The position numbers and the translations under genes were made by a program. This document shows positions 1 to 5,627 of a DNA stretch of 5,627 nt, piece after piece (position 1 is the first letter of the stretch; every line of letters begins with the position of its first letter). This DNA is from an uncultured Collinsella sp. (GTDB lineage: Bacteria; Actinomycetota; Coriobacteriia; Coriobacteriales; Coriobacteriaceae): positions 1 through 5,627 of the forward strand of contig CALFDL010000162.1 of assembly GCA_937950415.1 (NCBI GenBank). Direction: 5' to 3'. The notes below the pieces were generated by a model. It was not told where the DNA came from and made no database searches. It was given only the letters and a program-made list of their open reading frames with translations.

Positions 1-1786
1 GGCCAAGCGCCGTCTGCTGCCGTTCTACCAGCGGGTTAAACGTGAGGAGCCGGTTCGGTGGGCTGCGTGGAATGTCGATTCCGATCTGGAGCGTCAACTG
101 CTGCAGGTCCTGCGTATGAAGCCGCGCCGAACGGCCTCGGGCGTGGCGACCATTACCGTCATTACCAAGCCCTGGCCATGCTCGGGCGATTGCCTGTTTT
201 GCCCCAACGATCTGCGCATGCCCAAAAGCTATCTGCACGCCGAGCCGGCGTGCGCCCGTGCGGAGCAAAACTGCTTCGACCCGTATCTGCAGGTGAGCGC
301 TCGTCTGACCGCGCTTTCGCAGATGGGACATGCGACCGACAAGATAGAGCTCATTGTGCTCGGCGGTACCTGGAGCGACTATCCGCAAGGGTATCAGACG
401 TGGTTTATGTCGGAGCTTTTCCGTGCGCTCAATGACGATGCCGTCGCCGGTGTGGCGGCAAACCCCATGTTGGCGCGTCCGGGCATCAGCCGTGCCGAGG
501 CAGGGCGCCTGCTCGATGACGCTCCCGCCGATGCCCTGCCGCCGGTGGTAACAGGGCGCCGCGAGCGCTATCGGGCTGCCGGCATTGCGACAGACGAGGC
601 TGAGCTTGCTGCCGGCGTTGCCGGCGAGCAGGAGCGTGTGGATGCTGCCGTGGGCGGCTATAACCGCGCAGTGCGTCGTCTGTACGGCCCCGGTACGCCG
701 TGGGGCGAGGTCGCCGAGTGGCAGACGGCAACGATGGAAGAGCTCGAGCGGCAGCAGCGAATCAACGAGACGGCGAAGCATCGCGTGGTGGGACTCGTTA
801 TCGAGACGCGCCCCGATGCCGTAACGCCGCAGGCCCTCACGCTCATCCGCCGCCTAGGCTGCACCAAGATCCAGATGGGTATTCAGAGTCTCGACCAACA
901 TTTGCTCGATATCAACGAACGTCGCATTTCGGTGGCGCAGATTGAGCGGGCGTTTTCGCTTGCGCGCCTGTTTGGCTTTAAGATCCATGCGCATTTTATG
1001 CTCAACTTGCTGGGCGCCACGCCCGAGGGGGACAAGCACGACTACGAGCGCTTTATGACCGAGGGGGCCTTTATGCCCGACGAGGTCAAGGTCTACCCGT
1101 GTGCGCTCATCGAGGGCTCGCGTCTGGTGGGCTGCTACGAGCGCGGCGAGTGGCGCCCCTATACCGAGGAAGAACTGCTCGATGTGCTGGCCGACGACAT
1201 CGTGGTGACGCCGGCGTTCTGCCGCATCAGTCGCATGATCCGCGACTTTAGCTCTGATGACATCATGGTGGGCAACAAGAAGCCCAACCTGCGTCAGCTC
1301 GTTGAAAACCGCTTGTCGGCTCGTGGGGAAGGCGCGACAGTGCGTGAGATTCGCTATCGCGAGATTAGCACGGCGGGCGCCGACTTGCATGAGCTGACCC
1401 TTGACGAGGAAGTGGCGTACGAGACGCCGGTGACGCACGAGCGCTTTTTGCAGTGGGTGACGCCGCAGGGCAAAATCGCGGGCTTTTTGCGGTTGTCGCT
1501 GCCCGACCATTCGTTTGTTGCCGCGCATGCGGACGAGTTGCCGACGATGCCGGACGAGGCGATGATTCGCGAGGTGCACGTGTATGGCATGGCGGCGCGC
1601 GTGGGAGATCAAGGCCAGGCAGCCCAGCACCATGGATTGGGGCGTTTGCTCGTAGAGCGTGCGTGCCATATTGCTCGGGACGCGGGCTATGCGCGCATCA
1701 ACGTGATCAGCGCGATTGGCACACGCGAGTACTATCGCCATCTTGGATTTTATGACCATGGCCTTTATCTGCAAAAGGAGCTCTAG
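1..1786 (+). CDS. elp3: Elp3-type radical SAM/GNAT tRNA U34-modifying enzyme, 5'-truncated
   Basis: Elp3 starts the carboxymethyl-type modification of wobble uridine 34 in tRNA, using a radical-SAM domain, a [4Fe-4S] cluster and acetyl-CoA held by a GNAT domain. The frame is open from the window edge (first whole codon at base 2), giving 594 visible residues; the true start lies upstream. The ATG at 116 is internal, because conserved-looking sequence precedes it and it sits only 21 residues before the first cluster cysteine. Visible motifs: the cluster CSGDCLFC (C60, C64, C67); PKSYL and DPYLQ; DKIELIVLGGTW; TAKHRVVGLVIETRPD; KIQMGIQSLD; KIHAHFMLNLLGATPE; and KVYPCALIEGS. The C-terminal GNAT domain carries HVYG (from residue 526), the acetyl-CoA loop QHHGLGR (542-548) and GTREYYRHLGFYDHG. 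The segment at about residues 146-243 is far longer than I expect in this family. The gene ends directly against the next one. Family assignment is firm; the exact modified base in this organism is inferred. Confidence 0.95.
   Translation, partial: AKRRLLPFYQRVKREEPVRWAAWNVDSDLERQLLQVLRMKPRRTASGVATITVITKPWPCSGDCLFCPNDLRMPKSYLHAEPACARAEQNCFDPYLQVSARLTALSQMGHATDKIELIVLGGTWSDYPQGYQTWFMSELFRALNDDAVAGVAANPMLARPGISRAEAGRLLDDAPADALPPVVTGRRERYRAAGIATDEAELAAGVAGEQERVDAAVGGYNRAVRRLYGPGTPWGEVAEWQTATMEELERQQRINETAKHRVVGLVIETRPDAVTPQALTLIRRLGCTKIQMGIQSLDQHLLDINERRISVAQIERAFSLARLFGFKIHAHFMLNLLGATPEGDKHDYERFMTEGAFMPDEVKVYPCALIEGSRLVGCYERGEWRPYTEEELLDVLADDIVVTPAFCRISRMIRDFSSDDIMVGNKKPNLRQLVENRLSARGEGATVREIRYREISTAGADLHELTLDEEVAYETPVTHERFLQWVTPQGKIAGFLRLSLPDHSFVAAHADELPTMPDEAMIREVHVYGMAARVGDQGQAAQHHGLGRLLVERACHIARDAGYARINVISAIGTREYYRHLGFYDHGLYLQKEL
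1775..1780 (+). promoter_or_regulatory. Ribosome binding site inside the 3' end of elp3
   Basis: AAGGAG lies six bases before the ATG at 1787 and overlaps the last elp3 codons. It fixes the start of the downstream gene. With the elp3 stop touching that ATG, it suggests translational coupling of the two proteins. Confidence 0.8.
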
Positions 1787-2665
1787 ATGAACAAGCCGAG
1801 TGTTTCTGCCGGCGTCGTTGCCGGCGTTGCCCTGGGAGCTGCGGCGCTTGGTGCGGCCGCCGTTGTTGTTCGCGCTGCCTGTCTGCAGGTTGCGCGAACC
1901 CGCAATGGGTTGGCGCGTGTGAAACGCGTGCACGATGAGGGCGGCGACGAAGTCCGCGTATTGGTGCAAGGCGGCGTCTACCAAAGCGCGAGTTACGTTG
2001 GCGAGCGCTGGGCGGAGCCCGTCTTTGCGTACTATCGTGCGTTTGACGATGCGTTTGAGGCCGAGGATGCAATGCGTGACGCTTATGGTCACGGTATCGA
2101 CCGCATGCTTATGCTGGGCGGCGGCGGGTTTGCCTATCCCAAGTTTGCGCTGATGTCGCACGAGAGCTTGCGCATGGACGTCATTGAGTACGATGCCGAG
2201 ATTACGCGCCTGGCGCGCCGTTGGTTCTACCTGGGCGAGCTGGAGCGCACGGTGGGCGATCGCCTGCGAGTGATTACCGCTGAGGCTCGCTCGTATCTGG
2301 GCGTGACGAGCGTGGGCCATCGTCGCTACGACGCGGTCGTGAGCGATTGCTTTGGCGGTGCCGAGCCCGTACGTGAGCTGGCGACGGTTGAGGCGTTGCA
2401 TTTGGTGCGAGGCAGCCTGAACCCCGGGGGTATCTACGTGGCCAATATCGTGAGTGCGAACAGGGGGAGCGATGTGACGCTCCTTCGCGACTGCGCTGCC
2501 ACGGCACTCGAGGTATTCGCCCACGCCTGGGTGGTCCCATGTGGCGATGCGGAGTTCGGCGGCGAGGAGAACTACCTGCTCATCGCCAGCGACGGCAACT
2601 ACGCCTTTGCCGAAGCCGTGCCCTTCGACACCGACTTCCTCGGCACCGTTCTTCACGACAAATAG
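1787..2665 (+). CDS. Spermidine-synthase-fold (class I methyltransferase-like) protein with N-terminal hydrophobic segment
   Basis: The 292-residue product has a Rossmann nucleotide-binding core of the spermidine/spermine synthase family. RMLMLGGGGFAYPK (residues 106-119) is the glycine-rich loop after strand 1. MDVIEYD (130-136) ends strand 2 with acidic E134, the usual ribose-contacting residue. YDAVVSDCFGG (about 181-191) is the strand-4 motif, followed by an ELAT..ALHLVRGSLNPGGIYVANI block typical of the family. The polyamine-synthase signature with two aspartates (DSTDP in characterised enzymes) is replaced by D187-C-F-G, so a real putrescine aminopropyltransferase is unlikely. Residues about 8-31 are Ala/Val/Gly-rich and hydrophobic, consistent with an uncleaved membrane anchor; the nearby Cys is preceded by RAA, a poor lipobox. 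The start is fixed by AAGGAG six bases upstream. The substrate is unknown; an orphan methyltransferase is the main alternative. Confidence 0.85.
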   Translation: MNKPSVSAGVVAGVALGAAALGAAAVVVRAACLQVARTRNGLARVKRVHDEGGDEVRVLVQGGVYQSASYVGERWAEPVFAYYRAFDDAFEAEDAMRDAYGHGIDRMLMLGGGGFAYPKFALMSHESLRMDVIEYDAEITRLARRWFYLGELERTVGDRLRVITAEARSYLGVTSVGHRRYDAVVSDCFGGAEPVRELATVEALHLVRGSLNPGGIYVANIVSANRGSDVTLLRDCAATALEVFAHAWVVPCGDAEFGGEENYLLIASDGNYAFAEAVPFDTDFLGTVLHDK

Positions 2666-2678
2666 GTCTCCCCGTCCC

Positions 2679-2693
2679 AAAAAGACTGGTCTT
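2679..2693 (-). terminator. Weak hairpin plus T-run after the helicase gene
   Basis: Read on the minus strand, the stop codon of the helicase gene runs into AAGACCAGTCTT, a small self-complementary stem (four to five pairs, tight loop) followed by further Ts. It sits in the 26-base gap between the two convergent genes. The stem is short and AT-rich, so it is at best a minimal terminator. No better terminator for either converging gene is visible in the gap. Confidence 0.3.
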
Positions 2694-5136
2694 AGGCGTG
2701 GTCGCGCCAGCCGAGAACGCGCTGCTTCATGCCTTCGATGTCGAGCACGCCTTCGGCAAAGCCTTTGCGCACGAGCTCCTCGGGAACGTACTCGTCGTAG
2801 CGATCAAAATAAGGCACCTCGCCGGGATAGACGAGCTCGATGGGATTGAAGTCCTTCTCGGCCTCGGCGGCGAGCACCTCAAAGAACGTCTCCTCGTCGG
2901 CCTTCATCTTAAACTGCATAAAGTACGGGCGCGATGGGTCGAGTCCGCGAAGGCCCAGCTCCGCGGCACATTTAATCTTGAGCATGCGCTCGAGCGCCAA
3001 AAAGGCGTAGCTGCCCAGCCAGGGGAAGAGCACCCAGGTATCGCCGCCCAGGTTAATGAGCGGCTTGGTTCCCGCCCCCGAAATCTCGGCCGTATGACGA
3101 GCCTGCGCCAAGCGGGCCCGTGCGTTACCCATGAGGTACGGATATGTCGCGTGCTCGTTGAGCGCCTTGCGCATGCGCTCGAGTACGTGTGTATTGATGT
3201 CGCCGGGGCAGTCGCCAAAGTAGGCCGGCACCCGGCCCTTGACTTGCGTGGCAAAGACAGTGTGGCGCTTCCAGTCCACTTCCTCGACAATCCAGCAGTG
3301 TCCGGCGATGGCGATGCGCTCACCGGGCGGGGGCGGATTAACGATCGTGCCCAGCTCGGCCGATTCGCTCCGGACGGTAAACTCCTCGTTTTCCTGGAAC
3401 ACGGCGTAGAACTTAAAGTTGTTGATGATGCGCTCGCCCGCGAGGCCCACGATGAGCCCACCGCCCTCGGTGACCTGGATATGGTCGATCTTAATGAGGT
3501 GACGTAGCAGCACACGGTAATCGCCTGCCGAGACACGGTGGAAATAGCTGAGCGTGAGCACGCGCTGGGCAAGTTCGGCCGGCGTGAGCTCGCCGGTGCT
3601 GGCGAGGGTCGACATAGTCTGGTGATAGAGCAAACTGTAGGGGAGACGATCGAGCTCGGGTGGCTCGACCCACTTTTCCTCGCGATAGAGTTGTACGAGC
3701 GCGATACCCTGCAGGAGCTTCCAGGGAATGGTTTCGGGCATCATCGTGCGCGGCTCGGACTCTTCCTCGCGCATGACAAACCACATCTCGGGCGGAAGAT
3801 CGCGACGGCCTGTGCGCCCCATGCGCTGCAAAAAGGAGCTAACGGTAAACGGCGCGTCAATCTGGAAGGCGCGCTCCAGGCGGCCGATATCGATACCGAG
3901 CTCCAACGTAGAGGTGGTGACGGTTGTCTGCGCCTGCTCCTCGTCGCGCATGAGCTCCTCGGCCGTCTCGCGTAGCGATGCCGAAAGGTTGCCGTGATGG
4001 ATGAGAAAGCGGTCGGGCTCGTGCCGGCTCTCGCAGTAGCTGCGCAGCATGGAGCACACGGCCTCTGCCTCCTCGCGCGAGTTGGCAAAGACCAGGCACT
4101 TGCGGCCGCGCGTATGCTCAAAGATATAGCCCATACCGGGGTCGGCGTTGTCGGGCGCCGTGTCGGTGGGGTTGAGAAGCGCCTGCTCGGTCGCTCGTGG
4201 GATGTCGACTTCGCCCTCGGGGGCCGAGGAAGTGCGACGGTCTTTGGGAGCGGCCTTGCCCCGCGCCTGCTCGCGACGTTGACGGCGTTCTTCCTGTGCA
4301 AGCTGTCCGCTGTGGCACATGTCTTGTCCGGATGCGGGCAGCGCCGCGGGCGCCGCCGTCTCAATACGCTCGCAAGCAAGCACCTCGGCTTCTTGTGGAC
4401 CTGTGCCTACGAATCCTCGTTGCTGAGCCTGGGGGCCCGAGTTGTAGAAGTGCTCCATGGAGATGCGCCACACGCGGCGCGGTTCCTCAAAGCGGGGGAT
4501 AACGCAGTCGCGCCCCGTTCCCTGCGAGAGAAAGGCGCCCGTGCGCTCGGGGTCGCCGATGGTGGCAGAAAGGCCGATGCGGCGGGGCTGCACGCCTGCC
4601 ATGCGCGAGAGGCGCTCGATAAGGCAGAGCGTCTGACCGCCGCGGTCGCCGCGCATGAGCGAATGGACCTCGTCGATGACCACGTAGCGCAGGTCGCAGA
4701 ACATGCGCGGGATCGCCATGTGCTTATGGATCAGGAGCGCCTCGAGCGATTCGGGCGTAATCTGTAGGATACCGCTCGGCTTTTTGATGAGTTTGGCCTT
4801 GTGTGATTGTGAGACATCGCCATGCCAGTGCCAGACAGGGATATCGGCCTCTTCGCAGAGGTCGTTGAGACGGACGAACTGATCATTGATGAGCGCTTTG
4901 AGGGGGCCGATGTAGAGGGCGCCTACGCTCGCGGGCGGGTTCTCCCAAAACTCGGTCAGGATGGGAAAGAAGGCTGCCTCGGTTTTGCCAGAAGCCGTGG
5001 ATGCCGTCAGGAGCACATTGTCCTGTGTGTTAAAGATGGCATCTGCCGCCGCAACCTGGATAGAGCGCAAGCTCTCCCAATCGTGGGAGTAGATGAAGTC
5101 TTGGATAAACGGAGCATATCGGTCAAAGGCGTTCAC
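2692..5136 (-). CDS. Lhr-like superfamily 2 DEAD/DEAH-box helicase (BrxHI-like)
   Basis: This 814-residue ATP-dependent nucleic-acid helicase has all the core motifs. A Q-like motif (LRSIQ, to Q27) precedes Walker A ASTASGKT (45-52). Then come GPLKALINDQ (Ia), TPESLEALL (Ib), DEVH (155-158) and SAT (190-192). RecA domain 2 has KCLVFANS (IV), TSTLELGIDIG (V, about 408-418) and QRMGRTGRR (VI, 437-445). The C-terminal third continues with an Lhr-type winged-helix/barrel region containing FKFYAVFQENEEFTV. A low-complexity linker (about residues 233-335) separates the RecA domains. The chosen start is GTG at 5136, behind a strong AGGAGG. An in-frame TTG at 5151 would add five residues but has no ribosome binding site. 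It lies downstream of a DUF2791 ATPase gene, the order seen for brxD-brxHI in type 2 BREX. A defence role is inferred; a general DNA-processing or repair role is the alternative. Confidence 0.93.
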   Translation of the reverse strand: MNAFDRYAPFIQDFIYSHDWESLRSIQVAAADAIFNTQDNVLLTASTASGKTEAAFFPILTEFWENPPASVGALYIGPLKALINDQFVRLNDLCEEADIPVWHWHGDVSQSHKAKLIKKPSGILQITPESLEALLIHKHMAIPRMFCDLRYVVIDEVHSLMRGDRGGQTLCLIERLSRMAGVQPRRIGLSATIGDPERTGAFLSQGTGRDCVIPRFEEPRRVWRISMEHFYNSGPQAQQRGFVGTGPQEAEVLACERIETAAPAALPASGQDMCHSGQLAQEERRQRREQARGKAAPKDRRTSSAPEGEVDIPRATEQALLNPTDTAPDNADPGMGYIFEHTRGRKCLVFANSREEAEAVCSMLRSYCESRHEPDRFLIHHGNLSASLRETAEELMRDEEQAQTTVTTSTLELGIDIGRLERAFQIDAPFTVSSFLQRMGRTGRRDLPPEMWFVMREEESEPRTMMPETIPWKLLQGIALVQLYREEKWVEPPELDRLPYSLLYHQTMSTLASTGELTPAELAQRVLTLSYFHRVSAGDYRVLLRHLIKIDHIQVTEGGGLIVGLAGERIINNFKFYAVFQENEEFTVRSESAELGTIVNPPPPGERIAIAGHCWIVEEVDWKRHTVFATQVKGRVPAYFGDCPGDINTHVLERMRKALNEHATYPYLMGNARARLAQARHTAEISGAGTKPLINLGGDTWVLFPWLGSYAFLALERMLKIKCAAELGLRGLDPSRPYFMQFKMKADEETFFEVLAAEAEKDFNPIELVYPGEVPYFDRYDEYVPEELVRKGFAEGVLDIEGMKQRVLGWRDHA

Positions 5137-5140
5137 GGGG

Positions 5141-5146
5141 CCTCCT
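5141..5146 (-). promoter_or_regulatory. Strong ribosome binding site that decides the helicase start
   Basis: On the minus strand AGGAGG lies four bases before a GTG codon (5136-5134). The preceding in-frame TTG (5151-5149) is upstream of this site and has no Shine-Dalgarno-like sequence before it, so the GTG is the likely start. The 81 bases from here back to the inverted repeat show no convincing -35/-10 pair. Confidence 0.75.
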
Positions 5147-5217
5147 CTCAAATACGAATCTCTTAACGCGGTGAGCAGTGGCTCGCTACATTACTGTCTC
5201 GACGTTTGCCCAGATAA

Positions 5218-5254
5218 AACCTGCCAAAATAAACCTGTCCCTTTTTGGCAGGTT
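5218..5254 (-). terminator. Perfect 12-bp inverted repeat: intrinsic terminator or attenuator between ATPase and helicase genes
   Basis: Arms at 5218-5229 and 5243-5254 are perfect 12-base complements around a 13-base loop. On the minus strand the RNA would form a CCTGCC/GGCAGG-cored stem ending in GGTTTTATC, which fits a Rho-independent terminator with a short U-run. The 5' arm overlaps the ATPase stop codon (TAA, 5255-5253), so the gene ends inside the hairpin. The loop also carries a third copy of the arm's outer part (AACCTG, 5232-5237), which can pair with 5249-5254 to make a shorter competing hairpin. The same structure could be a dispersed intergenic repeat. Confidence 0.65.
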
Positions 5255-5627
5255 AGATGGTGAACTCGGCGAAGTTGCGGTCTTCGCTTGCGGTGTCGGT
5301 GTTGTCCGTTACGGCTGCCGGCGCCAGCGCGTCGCCACCGACGCTTTGCAGCAACTCGGCCACGTTAGCATCGGGGTTTTGGCATAGGATGTCGAGCAGC
5401 TCGATAAAGTCACGAATGACTTCACGCGGCGTTAAGTGCGTATCGGCTCCCACGCGGCCAAACTCAATCTTGAGGAAGTCCACCAAGTCGTTTTCGGTAA
5501 GCGAGGGCGTCCAGCCAAAGTAGCCGGCATGGATCTGCATGAGTTTTTCGATCAGCACCAGCAGTTCCTCATAGGTGAGTGGCTGTAGGCGGATGATGGG
5601 AGCGAGCATGTCCTTAAGGTCCTCGCG
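5253..5627 (-). CDS. DUF2791 (BrxC/BrxD-like) P-loop ATPase, C-terminal fragment
   Basis: Only the last 124 residues are inside the window. The frame stays open to the right edge, beginning REDLKDM, so the ATG at 5609 is internal. The visible part matches the C-terminal end of DUF2791-type AAA+ ATPases as I know them: IIRLQPLTYEELLVLIEKL, then helices leading to the hallmark LTPREVIRDFIELLDILCQNP, then a variable polar tail ending NFAEFTI. Walker A/B motifs would lie upstream and cannot be checked. BrxD of type 2 BREX belongs to this family and is encoded next to an Lhr-like helicase, exactly the neighbour seen here. Other members work outside BREX, so the name BrxD should wait for the flanking genes. 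In the cell it would act in the cytoplasm, probably in a nucleoprotein complex with the helicase (inference). Confidence 0.8.
   Translation of the reverse strand, partial: REDLKDMLAPIIRLQPLTYEELLVLIEKLMQIHAGYFGWTPSLTENDLVDFLKIEFGRVGADTHLTPREVIRDFIELLDILCQNPDANVAELLQSVGGDALAPAAVTDNTDTASEDRNFAEFTI

Noticed and set aside
1874..1893. A lipoprotein signal (Cys after a hydrophobic stretch) in the spermidine-synthase-like protein
   Set aside because: The residues before the cysteine are VRAA, with Arg where a lipobox needs an aliphatic residue, so an uncleaved anchor is more likely.
854..2680. A 608-codon open frame on the minus strand spanning much of elp3 and the next gene
   Set aside because: It lies antisense to two genes with clear family motifs. 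Its translation (His/Arg/Ala/Val-rich, no recognisable domain) is what GC-rich codon usage produces on the opposite strand.
2539..3507. A 322-codon plus-strand open frame over the end of the spermidine-synthase-like gene and the 3' part of the helicase
   Set aside because: It is antisense to the conserved Lhr-type C-terminal region, shows no family motif and has no convincing ribosome binding site. It is a shadow frame.
3994..4767. A 257-codon plus-strand open frame opposite the helicase core
   Set aside because: It is antisense to helicase motifs II to IV and has no domain resemblance; the composition is typical of a reverse-strand shadow.
5137..5217. A possible promoter for the helicase between the inverted repeat and the ribosome binding site
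   Set aside because: A GAGACA resembling a -35 occurs at 5200-5195 (minus strand), but no acceptable -10 lies at 16-18 bases from it. The evidence is too weak to list as a feature.
5178..5387. A small plus-strand frame of 69 codons crossing the spacer and the ATPase end
   Set aside because: It runs through the inverted repeat and antisense to the conserved ATPase C-terminus, with no ribosome binding site or recognisable product.

Overview
The window is a densely coded, GC-rich bacterial chromosome segment. It holds two plus-strand genes and two minus-strand genes that converge at about 2666-2691. The protein types, base composition and AGGAG-type ribosome binding sites suggest a high-GC Gram-positive gut anaerobe of the Coriobacteriia (Collinsella/Olsenella-like). 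This assignment rests on resemblance from memory, not on a search, and is moderate at best.

Left half, plus strand: a 5'-truncated elp3 (bacterial radical-SAM/GNAT tRNA U34-modifying enzyme) runs from the window edge to 1786. A spermidine-synthase-fold protein (1787-2665) with an N-terminal hydrophobic segment follows with no gap. Its ribosome binding site lies inside the last elp3 codons, so the two are almost certainly co-transcribed and probably translationally coupled.

Right half, minus strand: a DUF2791 (BrxC/BrxD-type) P-loop ATPase enters from the right edge, and only its C-terminal end is present (5253-5627). It is followed, after a 116-base spacer, by a complete Lhr-like superfamily 2 helicase (2692-5136). 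This ATPase-helicase order is that of brxD-brxHI in type 2 BREX phage-defence loci. Similar ATPase/helicase pairs also occur outside full BREX, including with TerB-domain proteins. The genes that would decide between these lie beyond the right edge. The spacer contains a perfect 12-bp inverted repeat overlapping the ATPase stop codon. It looks like an intrinsic terminator or attenuator and has a third arm that could form a competing hairpin.

The best candidate for an under-described system is the ATPase-helicase pair and its regulated-looking junction. Other notable points are an unusual low-complexity linker between the two helicase RecA domains, a large insertion inside the Elp3 radical-SAM domain, and a membrane-anchored spermidine-synthase-like protein that lacks the polyamine-synthase catalytic signature. 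No RNA genes, CRISPR arrays, insertion sequences or integrase-type genes were seen.
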